Positions 36,386-45,217 of a DNA stretch of 64,000 nucleotides are shown one piece after another. A program made the position numbers and the translations under genes. Source of the DNA: Pseudoflavonifractor sp. An85. Its GTDB lineage: Bacteria > Bacillota > Clostridia > Oscillospirales > Oscillospiraceae. The notes under the pieces were generated by a model. The model made no database searches. It worked only from the letters and a program-made list of their open reading frames with translations, and was not told the origin of the DNA. The stretch covers positions 1 to 64,000 of the forward strand of contig NZ_NFHE01000001.1 in NCBI RefSeq assembly GCF_002161235.1, given 5' to 3'. Numbering within the stretch: the first letter of the stretch is position 1; each line of letters starts with the position of its first letter.

Positions 36386-36754
36386 ATGGCCGAAGGCAAG
36401 GAATATATCTCCCGTCAGGAGGAATTGGGCAGCGTGAACATCTCCGAGGAGGTGCTGGCCGTCATCGCTGGGGCAGCAGCCATGGAGGTGGACGGGGTGA
36501 GCGCCCTGGGTACCACCCTGACCAACGAAGTGGCCAATCTGGTGACCCGCAGAGGGGTGGCCAAGGGCGTACACTTGGAAGTGGACGGCGAGGCCGTGTT
36601 GGTGGACGTGACCATTTTGGTCAAGTACGGCTATGTGGTGCCTGAGGTGGCCAAGAACGTGCAGGACGCCATCCAGAATGCGGTGATGAACACCAGCGGT
36701 CTGGACGTGGCCAGCGTCAACGTCACTGTGTCCGGTGTCACCTTCCAAAAGTAA
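36386..36754 (+). CDS. Asp23/Gls24 family envelope stress protein (YqhY-like)
   Basis: 122 residues. Gls24 motifs include GSVNISEEVLAVIAGAAAMEVDGV and GVHLEVDGEAVLVDVTI-like strands, near the full length of YqhY. In Bacillus yqhY also lies just before nusB, and its product influences acetyl-CoA carboxylase. It has its own promoter and terminator and separates spoIIIA from nusB. Confidence 0.92.
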   Translation: MAEGKEYISRQEELGSVNISEEVLAVIAGAAAMEVDGVSALGTTLTNEVANLVTRRGVAKGVHLEVDGEAVLVDVTILVKYGYVVPEVAKNVQDAIQNAVMNTSGLDVASVNVTVSGVTFQK

Positions 36755-36765
36755 AGAGATTGCCC

Positions 36766-36806
36766 GAGCCGCTGCGCATCGTGCGCAGCGGCTCTTTTGC
36801 GTTTTG
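36766..36806 (+). terminator. Terminator after the Asp23 gene
   Basis: Stem gagccgctgcgca / tgcgcagcggctc with a 3-nt loop and T-rich tail. Confidence 0.9.
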
Positions 36807-36879
36807 CACAGGGATTTACCCCCCAAGGCGGCTGGGTTGCCCATTTGTCCAAATTCGGTGGATGGAGGGTGGAAAGGGG

Positions 36880-36923
36880 TTTTCTTTTAGGGCTGTTGCG
36901 TGTATAATACGTTGTATATACAA
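36880..36923 (+). promoter_or_regulatory. Promoter of nusB with palindrome at the start site
   Basis: TATAAT at 36903-36908 with a poor -35 (TTTTCT, 36880-36885, 17-nt spacer). A 12-bp perfect palindrome, ttgtatatacaa, lies at 36912-36923 over the expected start of transcription, an operator-like position. Confidence 0.55.
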
Positions 36924-37000
36924 ATTGGGGGAGTGCGCCCCTTTGACACTGAAGAAACTAGATGAGTCGGCGAGAAAAGCCGTGAAAGGATGAACGTTCC

Positions 37001-37459
37001 ATGACCAGAAAAACAGCCCGGGAGATCGCAATGCACCTGACCTTTGAACTGGCGTTTTCCAACTTGAAGGCGGATCAGCTGCTGGAGCGGGAGCTGACCG
37101 AGGAGGCCTTTGCTGCCCGCGGGCAGGAGGAGGAACTCTACGCCCAGTACCCCAATGAGGGCATCAAAGAGTATATTGTCACCCTGGTGCGGGGGGTGGC
37201 TGACCACGGGGCCGAGTTGGACGGCTACATTGAACGCCACGCCAAGGGTTGGCGGTTCTCCCGCATTGACCGGGTGGCCGCTGCCATTATGCGTGTGACC
37301 ATGTATGAGATCTTGTATATGCCTGATGTACCCAACAAGGTGGCCATCAACGAGGCCGTGGAAATTGCAAAGAAGTATCTGGACGAAGATGTGGTCCGGT
37401 TTGTCAACGGCATTTTGGGAGCCTTTGTCCGGGAGGAATTCCCCCAGACCCAGGAATAA
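37001..37459 (+). CDS. nusB: Transcription antitermination factor NusB
   Basis: 152 residues. All-helical RNA-binding protein with RKTAREIAMHLTFEL at the start and the diagnostic VPNKVAINEAVEIAKKY and FVNGILG segments at the end. It acts with NusE/S10 on boxA of rRNA operons. First gene of a dense cluster running to recN. Confidence 0.96.
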   Translation: MTRKTAREIAMHLTFELAFSNLKADQLLERELTEEAFAARGQEEELYAQYPNEGIKEYIVTLVRGVADHGAELDGYIERHAKGWRFSRIDRVAAAIMRVTMYEILYMPDVPNKVAINEAVEIAKKYLDEDVVRFVNGILGAFVREEFPQTQE

Positions 37460-37485
37460 CCCAAAACAGAAGGGAGGGCATAGCC

Positions 37486-38427
37486 ATGGCAGGAATGTGT
37501 TTGGGGTTTGATACCAGCAACTACACCACGTCGGCGGCGGTGTTTGACGGCAGCGTGGGAGAGAACCGAGGAAAGCTTCTCACCGTACCGGAGGGAAGCC
37601 TGGGCCTGCGCCAGAGCGAGGCGGTGTTTCAGCATGTCAAACGCCTGCATTTGATGACGGAGGCCTTGCGGTCCGACGGGGCGATGGGCCAAATTCAAGC
37701 GGTGGGCGCTTCCACCCAGCCCCGGGAAGTGGAGGACTCCTATATGCCCTGCTTCCTGGTGGGAGAGGGGCAGGGCCGCTCCCTGGCCGCTGCCCTGGGC
37801 GTCCCCTTCTATCCCTGCTCCCATCAGCAGGGACACATTGCCGCCGCAGCTTGGTCGGCAGGGCGGGAGGATCTGCTGGATCAGCCCCACCTGGCCTGGC
37901 ATCTGTCCGGTGGCACCACCGAGCTGTTGGTGGTCCATCCTCAGGGCCATACTGTGACCGCCCAGGTCATTGGCGGCACCTCGGACATCTCTGCGGGCCA
38001 GCTGGTGGACCGCATCGGGGTGATGCTGGGTCTGGACTTCCCGGCGGGGAAAGCCATGGACGTGCTCAGCCGGGATTCCCAGGAGGAGAAACATTTTGCG
38101 GTGAAAACCAAAGAGGGTACCTTCTCTCTGTCCGGTATGGAAAATAAAATCAAGGCCATGGCAGAGCAGGGAGCAGCTCCTGCCGACGTGGCCCGGTTTA
38201 CTTTTGAGACCCTGGCCTCGGTTCTGGCTCGCACCACCGCCTGGGCCCAGAAGCAGTATGGCAACCTGCCGGTGCTGTGCTCCGGTGGCGTGGCATCCAA
38301 CACCTTGCTGCGCAGCCGCCTGGAGCCTTTGGGTGCCATCTTTGCTCCGCCCCAGTATTCCACGGACAACGCCCTGGGTGTGGCGATCCTGACCCACCGG
38401 GCTTTGGAGCGGGGGGTACAGCCGTGA
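37486..38427 (+). CDS. TsaD/Kae1-like (M22) paralog
   Basis: 313 residues. An ASKHA-fold protein with GFDTSNYTTSAAVFD at the start, the metal-ligand pair in SHQQGH (about residue 112), LSGGTTELLVV, and the C-terminal TDNALGVAI with metal-binding Asp. The general TsaD architecture is kept, but many TsaD-specific stretches differ, so this is a paralog and not the tRNA t6A enzyme itself. Such genes are often found beside nusB/xseA in Clostridia; function unknown. AGGGAGG ribosome site; overlaps xseA by GTGA. Confidence 0.85.
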   Translation: MAGMCLGFDTSNYTTSAAVFDGSVGENRGKLLTVPEGSLGLRQSEAVFQHVKRLHLMTEALRSDGAMGQIQAVGASTQPREVEDSYMPCFLVGEGQGRSLAAALGVPFYPCSHQQGHIAAAAWSAGREDLLDQPHLAWHLSGGTTELLVVHPQGHTVTAQVIGGTSDISAGQLVDRIGVMLGLDFPAGKAMDVLSRDSQEEKHFAVKTKEGTFSLSGMENKIKAMAEQGAAPADVARFTFETLASVLARTTAWAQKQYGNLPVLCSGGVASNTLLRSRLEPLGAIFAPPQYSTDNALGVAILTHRALERGVQP

Positions 38428-39644
38428 GCGGCGCCCAGCTGCCCGTGTATTCTGTCTCTCAGGTCAACGGCTATTTGAAGGAACTGGTGGACTCCGATCC
38501 GCTGCTGCGTGGCCTGCTGGTGCGGGGGGAAGTGTCCAACTACAAGTGCTATCCCTCCGGGCACCACTATTTTTCTTTGAAGGACGAGCAGGGGAGCATT
38601 CGCTGCGTCATGTTCCGGGGGGATGCATCTCGTCTGCGCTTTCGGCCTGCCAACGGCATGTTGGTGATCGCCTACGGGCGGGTGGCCGTCTACCCCAGAG
38701 ACGGACAGTACCAGCTCTATTGTTCCCAGCTGATGGAGGACGGACGGGGCGCTCTGGACCGGGCCTTTGAGGAGCTGAAACAGAAACTGGAGGCCCAGGG
38801 CCTCTTTGATCCGGATAAAAAACAGCCTTTGCCCGCCTACCCTGGGCGCATTGCCCTGGTGACCTCTCCGGCGGGGGCTGCGGTGCGGGACATGATCCGC
38901 ATTCTCCGCCAGCGCTGGCCCATGGCTGGGGTGCTGGTAGTGCCGGTGCGGGTGCAGGGAGAGGGCGCAGCAGAGGAGGTTGCTGCCGCCCTGGACCTGG
39001 TCAACCAACGCACGGACATTGACCTTATCATTACGGGCCGAGGCGGCGGCTCTCGGGAGGACCTGTGGGCCTTCAACGAGGAGCCGGTGGCCCGGGCCAT
39101 TGCCCGTTCCCACATCCCCGTCATCTCGGCGGTGGGCCACGAGCCGGATGTGACCATCTCCGACTATGTGGCGGACGTGCGGGCTTCCACCCCCTCCAAC
39201 GCCGCGGAGCTGGCGGTACCCGATGCCAGACAGGAGGCCCAACGGCTGGAGGGGCTGACGGTGCGACTGCGTCAGGCCATGGAGGCCCAGGTTCAGCTGC
39301 GTCGGAGAGAGTTGCTGCGTTTGCAGCAGAGCCGGGTGCTGCGCAATCCCGTAGCGGTGGTGGATGACCAGCGTATGCGCCTGGACGGCATGCAGCATCG
39401 CCTGGCGCTGGCCCTGGAGCGTACCCTGCGCCAAGGGCGGGTGGAACTGGCCGGACTGGCCGGAAGTTTGGACGCCATGAGTCCCTTGAAGGTGTTGGGG
39501 CGTGGCTATGCCATTGCTCGGCACCAAAACCAGACTGTAACCACAGTGCACCAGATTTCCACAGGAGATGATGTGGATGTGATGGTGGCAGACGGTGTGT
39601 TGCACTGCCGTGTGGAAGATAAGGAGGAGCAGCAGTGGCAGTAA
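38424..39644 (+). CDS. xseA: Exodeoxyribonuclease VII large subunit
   Basis: 406 residues. N-terminal OB fold (VSQVNGYLKELVDSDPLL, GEVSNYK), then catalytic domain with RIALVTSPAGAAVRDMI, DLIITGRGGGSREDL and ISAVGHEPDVTI. Degrades single-stranded DNA together with XseB. The GTG start overlaps the previous stop codon; no other start fits the OB fold. Confidence 0.96.
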   Translation: MSGAQLPVYSVSQVNGYLKELVDSDPLLRGLLVRGEVSNYKCYPSGHHYFSLKDEQGSIRCVMFRGDASRLRFRPANGMLVIAYGRVAVYPRDGQYQLYCSQLMEDGRGALDRAFEELKQKLEAQGLFDPDKKQPLPAYPGRIALVTSPAGAAVRDMIRILRQRWPMAGVLVVPVRVQGEGAAEEVAAALDLVNQRTDIDLIITGRGGGSREDLWAFNEEPVARAIARSHIPVISAVGHEPDVTISDYVADVRASTPSNAAELAVPDARQEAQRLEGLTVRLRQAMEAQVQLRRRELLRLQQSRVLRNPVAVVDDQRMRLDGMQHRLALALERTLRQGRVELAGLAGSLDAMSPLKVLGRGYAIARHQNQTVTTVHQISTGDDVDVMVADGVLHCRVEDKEEQQWQ

Positions 39645-39871
39645 AAAAGAAGAGCTTTGAAGAATCCATGAAGCGACTGGAGGAAATTGTGGCCCAGCTG
39701 GAAAAGGGCGAGTCGGGATTGGATCAATCGCTGAAACTGTTTGAAGAGGGAACGGCACTGGCGGGAAGTTGTGCCCAGATGCTGGACCAGGCCGAGCAGA
39801 AGGTCCAGCTGCTCTTGGGCGGTCAGGAAGAAGTTCCCTTCCAGGAAGGAGCGCAGACAGATGGAGTTTGA
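39635..39871 (+). CDS. xseB: Exodeoxyribonuclease VII small subunit
   Basis: 78 residues with the XseB signature FEESMKRLEEIVAQLEKGE and SLKLFEEG. GTG start within the end of xseA (10-nt overlap), behind AGGAGGAG. Confidence 0.95.
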   Translation: MAVKKKSFEESMKRLEEIVAQLEKGESGLDQSLKLFEEGTALAGSCAQMLDQAEQKVQLLLGGQEEVPFQEGAQTDGV

Positions 39872-40745
39872 GACACAATATGACCAGGCCCGCCAGATGG
39901 CGGAGCAGGCCTTGAAGGAAAGCCTTCTGGATATGGGCCCCCACCAGGAGCTGCTGCAAGCCATGCGGTACAGCCTGTTGGCCGGGGGCAAGCGGATTCG
40001 TCCCGTGCTGGTGCTGAAGTTCTGTGAGGCCCTGTGTGGAGAGATGGAGCCGGCGCTGGACTATGCTGTGGGCGTGGAGATGCTCCATACCTATTCCCTC
40101 ATTCACGATGACCTGCCCTGTATGGACAACGACGATTTGCGTCGGGGCAAGCCCACCTGTCACAAGGTGTACGGCGAGTGCACAGCGGTTTTGGCGGGAG
40201 ATGCCCTCCAGGCGGAGGCTTTTTCCCGGTTGGCCACCTCTCGGCGCACGCTGCGTCCGGAATCCAACGGCGAGGCCTGCGCGGTGCTGGCTCAGGCAGC
40301 CGGAGCCGTTCAGGGCATTTGTGCGGGGCAGTACCTGGACATGAATGGGGTTGCCCGAGATGAGGAGAGCCTCAATCAGGTGCACAGCTGGAAGACGGCA
40401 GCTTTGTTAAAGGCCGCTTGCCTGCTGGGCCTCACCGCCGCCCCTGTGGCTCCCACCAAGGAGCAGTGGAAGGCGGCCAAGGAGTATGCCCAGGCACTGG
40501 GCATGGCCTTCCAGATTCGGGACGACATGCTGGACGAGGAATCTACCACCCAGGAGCTGGGCAAGCCCGTGGGCTCCGACCGGGAAAACGGCAAGGTGAC
40601 CTACGCCACCTTGTACGGCCTGGACATCTGCCAGGAGCTGGTGCAGCGCTACACCCACCGGGCCAAGATGGCAGTGCAGGAGGCGTTCCCCAACAGTGAA
40701 TTTCTTTGTGCCCTGGCCGATGCTTTGGCCAAGCGGGACCACTGA
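39861..40745 (+). CDS. ispA: Polyprenyl diphosphate synthase (farnesyl-PP synthase type)
   Basis: 294 residues. First Asp-rich motif LIHDDLPCMDNDD (about residue 80) and second QIRDDMLD (about residue 216), with GGKRIRP at the substrate site. Condenses isopentenyl and dimethylallyl/geranyl diphosphates to farnesyl diphosphate, probably. Overlaps xseB by 11 nt and precedes dxs, the first enzyme of the pathway, two genes later. Confidence 0.94.
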   Translation: MEFETQYDQARQMAEQALKESLLDMGPHQELLQAMRYSLLAGGKRIRPVLVLKFCEALCGEMEPALDYAVGVEMLHTYSLIHDDLPCMDNDDLRRGKPTCHKVYGECTAVLAGDALQAEAFSRLATSRRTLRPESNGEACAVLAQAAGAVQGICAGQYLDMNGVARDEESLNQVHSWKTAALLKAACLLGLTAAPVAPTKEQWKAAKEYAQALGMAFQIRDDMLDEESTTQELGKPVGSDRENGKVTYATLYGLDICQELVQRYTHRAKMAVQEAFPNSEFLCALADALAKRDH

Positions 40746-40758
40746 GGGGGACTGCGCT

Positions 40759-41196
40759 ATGATTACGCCCATTTTGTTTCTGGCTGTGGCGGCTTGGGCC
40801 ATTGCTCAGGCGTTGAAAATGGTGATTTCTGTAATCGTCTACCGAAAGGTGGACTGGAGTTATCTGTTTACCGGGGGTGGAATGCCCAGTTCCCACTCCG
40901 CTCTGGTGTGCTCTTGTGCTGCCGCCATTGGCATGACCGAGGGCATTGACCAGCCCATTTTTGCCCTGGCTGTGGTAATGGCCTTCATCGTGATGTACGA
41001 TGCGGCCAACGTCCGCAAGGAGACGGGAGAGCAGGCCAAAATTCTCAATTACATCATGAAGAACTGGGACGAATACAAGCCCGAGCTGTTTGCTGAGGAA
41101 CTGAAAGAGCTCATTGGCCACACGCCGTTGCAGGTGGCTGCCGGTGCAGTGCTGGGCGTGTTGGTGGGGGTCACGGGAACCTTGCTGCTCCTGTGA
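40759..41196 (+). CDS. Divergent PAP2 family membrane protein (YuiD-like)
   Basis: 145 residues, three or four membrane helices. GGGMPSSHSALVCS and the later FIVMYDAANVRKETGEQA are hallmarks of the DUF212/divergent PAP2 family. Suspected lipid phosphatase; its place between ispA and dxs suggests a polyprenyl phosphate substrate, which is inference. Confidence 0.9.
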   Translation: MITPILFLAVAAWAIAQALKMVISVIVYRKVDWSYLFTGGGMPSSHSALVCSCAAAIGMTEGIDQPIFALAVVMAFIVMYDAANVRKETGEQAKILNYIMKNWDEYKPELFAEELKELIGHTPLQVAAGAVLGVLVGVTGTLLLL

Positions 41197-41224
41197 CCCG
41201 TGCACCGGGAAGGAGTGGAACGGC

Positions 41225-43060
41225 GTGTTGCCTCAACATATGAGTGAAATGACGGATCAGCAGGCCAGACAGCTGTGCCAACAGCTGCGGGTGCAGATGA
41301 TCCAGTCTGTGTCCAAGACGGGAGGACATCTGGCCTCCAGCTTGGGCGTGGTGGAAATTCTGGTGGCGGCCCACCGGGTGTTTGACCTGAATGTGGATCG
41401 GCTGGTTTTTGACGTGGGCCACCAGTGCTATGCCCACAAGATCCTCACCGGGCGTGGCTCTGCCATGAACACCCTGCGGAAATTTGGCGGTCTGTCCGGA
41501 TTCCCCAAACCCTACGAGAGCCGTGCGGATGCCTTTATCGCAGGACATGCCTCCAATTCTATATCGGTGGCTCTGGGCATGGCCCGGGCCCGCACTGTCA
41601 ACGGAGAGAATTACAGTGTCCTGGCTCTCATCGGAGACGGGGCCCTCACCGGTGGACTGGCCTTTGAGGGGGTGGCGGACGCGGGCAGCAGCGGCGAGCC
41701 CTTGATTGTCATCCTCAATGATAACGGCATGTCCATCACAAAAAATGTGGGTGGCGTGGCTGCCCACCTGTCCCGGCAGCGGCTGAAACCCCAGTACCTG
41801 CACCTGAAAAAACTTTATCGCAGTGTGACGGGGAAGAATGCTGTGGGACAGGCTGTGTATAAGGTCACCCACCGGGCCAAGAAGATGGTGAAGGACGCCA
41901 TTTTGGGCTACTCCATGTACGAAGACATGGGCTTTACCTATCTGGGACCGGTGGACGGCCACGACGTGAGCTATCTCACCCGGATGCTGCGCTATGCCAA
42001 AGAACTGAACAGCCCGGTGCTGCTCCACGTCAAAACTGTAAAGGGAAGAGGCTATACACCTGCTGAGCGAGAACCGGATCGCTTCCACGGGGTAGGCCCC
42101 TTTGATGTGGAGTCTGGACTGGCTGCCAGCAAAGGGGGCGGGGAGAACTTCTCTGCCGTGTTCGGCCAGACCATGTGTGAGCTCGCAGCGGAGAAACCGG
42201 AGTTGGTGGCCATTACCGCCGCCATGCAGTCGGGGACGGGACTGAGTGACTTTGCCAAAACCTATCCTCAGCGCTTCTTCGACGTGGGCATTGCCGAGGG
42301 CCATGCGGTGGCCATGAGCGCAGGCCTTGCCAAACAGGGGGCACTTCCGGTGTTTGCGGTGTACTCTTCGTTCTTGCAGCGCGGGTATGACATGCTCATC
42401 CACGACATGGCCCTGCAAAACCTCCACGGCATTTTTGCCGTGGATCGGGCAGGTCTGGTGGGCGAGGACGGCGAAACCCACCACGGAGTCTTTGACGTGG
42501 GCTTTTTGAGTACCATCCCCGGTATGCAGATTTTGTGCCCTGCCAGCTTTGCCGAGCTGCGGGCCATGCTCCGTCACGCCGTCACCGAGATGACCGGTCC
42601 TGTGGCGGTGCGCTACCCCAGAGGCGGGGAAGGGACCTGGAAGGACATGGCCGGCGTGGAGGGCACCACAGTGCTTCAAGAAGGTGGGGACATCACCCTG
42701 GTGGCCTACGGCACCATGATTGACCAGGTGCTACAGGCTGCCCAGCTGCTCCAGCAGCGGGGATACACCGCGGATGTGCTCAAGCTCAACAGCATCCGCC
42801 CCTTAGATCTGGGTCCTGTGGTGGGAAGTATTGCGCACACCGGTCGGCTCTTGGTGGCCGAGGAGTGCAACGATACCGGCAGTGTGGGGCGCACCATCGT
42901 CTCCCAGCTGGCCTTGCAGGGGCATGCGGTACAGGCGGCTTTGGTGAACCTGGGCGACGGTTTTGTGCCCCAGGGCTCGGTGGCCCAGCTGCGAGCGATG
43001 AAGGAAATTGATGCAGAGGGTATCTGCAAGAAAGCATTGGAGATGATGACCGGTGGCTAA
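41225..43060 (+). CDS. dxs: 1-deoxy-D-xylulose-5-phosphate synthase
   Basis: 611 residues. The TPP-binding motif GDGALTGGLAFEGV with the later LNDNGMSITKNVGG, the catalytic His in GHQCYAHKI, and the C-terminal transketolase part with IAEGHAVAMSAGLAKQG and NDTGSVGR are all clear. First step of the MEP isoprenoid route. GTG 41225 is preferred as AAGGAG lies 9 nt upstream; ATG 41240 is possible. Overlaps tlyA by 8 nt. Confidence 0.96.
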   Translation: MLPQHMSEMTDQQARQLCQQLRVQMIQSVSKTGGHLASSLGVVEILVAAHRVFDLNVDRLVFDVGHQCYAHKILTGRGSAMNTLRKFGGLSGFPKPYESRADAFIAGHASNSISVALGMARARTVNGENYSVLALIGDGALTGGLAFEGVADAGSSGEPLIVILNDNGMSITKNVGGVAAHLSRQRLKPQYLHLKKLYRSVTGKNAVGQAVYKVTHRAKKMVKDAILGYSMYEDMGFTYLGPVDGHDVSYLTRMLRYAKELNSPVLLHVKTVKGRGYTPAEREPDRFHGVGPFDVESGLAASKGGGENFSAVFGQTMCELAAEKPELVAITAAMQSGTGLSDFAKTYPQRFFDVGIAEGHAVAMSAGLAKQGALPVFAVYSSFLQRGYDMLIHDMALQNLHGIFAVDRAGLVGEDGETHHGVFDVGFLSTIPGMQILCPASFAELRAMLRHAVTEMTGPVAVRYPRGGEGTWKDMAGVEGTTVLQEGGDITLVAYGTMIDQVLQAAQLLQQRGYTADVLKLNSIRPLDLGPVVGSIAHTGRLLVAEECNDTGSVGRTIVSQLALQGHAVQAALVNLGDGFVPQGSVAQLRAMKEIDAEGICKKALEMMTGG

Positions 43061-43862
43061 AAAACGACTGGATGTTCTGATGGTGGAGCGGGGCTTTGCC
43101 GAAAGCCGGCAGAAGGCCCAGGCCATCATCATGGCCGGACAGGTATATAGCGGGGAAAAGCGGATGGACAAGGCAGGAATGACCTTGGACGAGGATATCC
43201 AGTTGGAGGTGCGGGGGCAGACCCTGCGCTACGTCAGCCGAGGCGGGTTGAAGCTGGAGAAGGCTATGAAGCACTTCCCCATCGACCTGTTGGGCAAGAC
43301 GGCGGCGGATATCGGCGCGTCCACCGGCGGCTTTACCGACTGCATGTTGCAAAACGGGGCGGCCAAGGTGTATGCCGTGGACGTGGGCTATGGCCAGCTG
43401 GCCTGGTCCCTGCGCAGCGATGAGAGGGTGGTGGTGCTGGAGCGCACCAATGCCCGTTACCTCTCCCACAAGGAGATCCCCGACGTGCTGGACTTTGCCT
43501 CCATTGACGTGTCATTCATCTCCTTGAAGTTGATTCTTCCCCCGCTGCGCCAGCTCATGAGCGAGGAAGGGGAAGTGGTGGCCCTCATCAAACCGCAGTT
43601 TGAGGCAGGCCGGGAAAAGGTGGGCAAAAAGGGCGTGGTCCGGGACCCTGCCGTCCACCTGGAGGTGCTGCAGAACTTCACTCAGCACGCTGCCGAAGCG
43701 GGATTTACCGTCAAAGGCATTGACTTTTCCCCCATCCGAGGCCCGGAGGGGAACATTGAGTATCTTGGATATATGCAGGCCCAGCCGGGGGAACCGGAGT
43801 GGGGAGACTTGGAGGAGCTGGTGCGCCGCTCCCACGCCCAATTAGAAGGAGAACATGCATGA
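43053..43862 (+). CDS. tlyA: TlyA-family rRNA methyltransferase
   Basis: 269 residues. An N-terminal S4 RNA-binding domain (KRLDVLMVERGFAESRQKAQ) and a FtsJ-like methyltransferase domain with the SAM loop ADIGASTGGFTDCML. TlyA enzymes make 2'-O-methylcytidine in 16S and sometimes 23S rRNA. GTG start inside the end of dxs; 4-nt overlap with nadK. Confidence 0.93.
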   Translation: MAKKRLDVLMVERGFAESRQKAQAIIMAGQVYSGEKRMDKAGMTLDEDIQLEVRGQTLRYVSRGGLKLEKAMKHFPIDLLGKTAADIGASTGGFTDCMLQNGAAKVYAVDVGYGQLAWSLRSDERVVVLERTNARYLSHKEIPDVLDFASIDVSFISLKLILPPLRQLMSEEGEVVALIKPQFEAGREKVGKKGVVRDPAVHLEVLQNFTQHAAEAGFTVKGIDFSPIRGPEGNIEYLGYMQAQPGEPEWGDLEELVRRSHAQLEGEHA

Positions 43863-44728
43863 AGGTGCTACTCAGCCCAAACCCCTATCGAGACCGGGGC
43901 TTGAAAACGGCCATGACGGCCAAGCGCATCCTGGAGGACAACGGCGCCCAGGTGGTGATCTGCCTGCCTTTTGACCTGGAGGAGTCCGGCCGGATGCACC
44001 TGCCCGCCCACCAGCCCTTTGGCGAGATGAAAGCGGAGCTGGAGGACACTGATGTGCTGGTGTGCTTTGGCGGCGACGGCACCATCCTCCACGCCGCCCG
44101 GGACGCCAACGCTCGACAGATTCCCGTGCTGGGTATTAACCTGGGCAGCGTGGGCTTTATGGCGGAACTGGAGCAGCACGAGCTGTCCATGCTCAGCCGT
44201 TTGACGGCTGGGAAGTACTCCATTGAAAAGCGGATGATGTTGGACATCACCGTGCGTCGGGACGGGCGCCGAGTGTTTTCCGAGACTGCCCTCAACGACG
44301 CAGTGGTCACCAAGGGCACCTCAGTGGCCCGGGTGTTGGATTTACAGGTGACAGGGGACCGGACGGTGATCTCCTCCTTCTCTGGGGACGGTGTGGTTAT
44401 TGCCACCCCCACCGGGTCCACCGCCTACTCGTTGGCCGCGGGAGGCCCCATTGTGGAGCCTACGGCGGAAAATATGATTGTCACCCCCATCTGCGCCCAC
44501 TCCCTCCACGCCAAGCCCTTTGTGCTGGGCAGTGAGCGGTCGGTGGGGGTACGTCTGGCCCCCGGGAGCCGAAAAAATGCCAGCTTGTCGGTGGACGGCG
44601 GACGGGCATTTAAAATCCAGCCCGGGGACTGGGTGGAGTGCCGCAAGTCCCGACAGGTGACCCGGCTGGTGAAACTCACGGGCCGCACCTTCTACGAAGT
44701 GATCAATCAGAAATTGGGAAAGGCGTGA
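43859..44728 (+). CDS. nadK: NAD kinase
   Basis: 289 residues. The NAD-kinase motif CFGGDGTILHAAR (about residue 65), NLGSVGFMAE, and the ATPTGSTAYSLAAGGP loop are present. Phosphorylates NAD to NADP. ATG 43859 follows AGAAGGAG. Confidence 0.96.
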   Translation: MKVLLSPNPYRDRGLKTAMTAKRILEDNGAQVVICLPFDLEESGRMHLPAHQPFGEMKAELEDTDVLVCFGGDGTILHAARDANARQIPVLGINLGSVGFMAELEQHELSMLSRLTAGKYSIEKRMMLDITVRRDGRRVFSETALNDAVVTKGTSVARVLDLQVTGDRTVISSFSGDGVVIATPTGSTAYSLAAGGPIVEPTAENMIVTPICAHSLHAKPFVLGSERSVGVRLAPGSRKNASLSVDGGRAFKIQPGDWVECRKSRQVTRLVKLTGRTFYEVINQKLGKA

Positions 44729-44732
44729 GAGG

Positions 44733-45188
44733 ATGAAGTCCAAGCGACAGTCGGAAATTTTGCGCATCATCGCATCTCAGGATATCGAGACCCAGGAGCA
44801 GATGCTGGAGAGCCTGCGGGGATGCGGGATTCTGGCCACTCAGGCCACCATTTCCCGGGACATAAAAGAGCTGAACCTGGTCAAGCAGCCCACGGGAAAC
44901 GGGTCCTACAAATATGTGGTGGCTACCAACAAGCAGCCCCACCACAACTTTGCCGGACGCCTGCGCAACATCTTCAAAGAGGGGGTCACCTCCTTTGACG
45001 TGGCCCAAAACATTGTGGTGGTCAAAACCATGCCCGGTCTGGCCTCTGCCGCCGGTGCGGCCCTGGACGGAATGGAGATTGACGGCTTTGTGGGATCTCT
45101 GGCCGGAGATGACACGGTGATTATGATTATGAGAAACAACCACCTGGCCGAGGAATTTTGTCGAGATATGGCGGCGATGCTGGACTGA
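44733..45188 (+). CDS. argR: Arginine repressor
   Basis: 151 residues. N-terminal winged helix (SEILRIIASQDIETQEQM, ATQATISRDIKELNL) and C-terminal hexamerisation/arginine domain with AAGAALDGMEIDGFVGS and GDDTVIMI. Normal length. In Clostridia argR commonly precedes recN, as here. Confidence 0.96.
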   Translation: MKSKRQSEILRIIASQDIETQEQMLESLRGCGILATQATISRDIKELNLVKQPTGNGSYKYVVATNKQPHHNFAGRLRNIFKEGVTSFDVAQNIVVVKTMPGLASAAGAALDGMEIDGFVGSLAGDDTVIMIMRNNHLAEEFCRDMAAMLD

Positions 45189-45217
45189 TCCGGCATGCCT
45201 GGAGGTTGAGAAAACAG

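Noticed and set aside
37941-40385. An 814-codon minus-strand frame opposite the TsaD-like gene, xseA and ispA
   Set aside because: Runs antisense through four well-supported overlapping genes; composition is that of a shadow frame.
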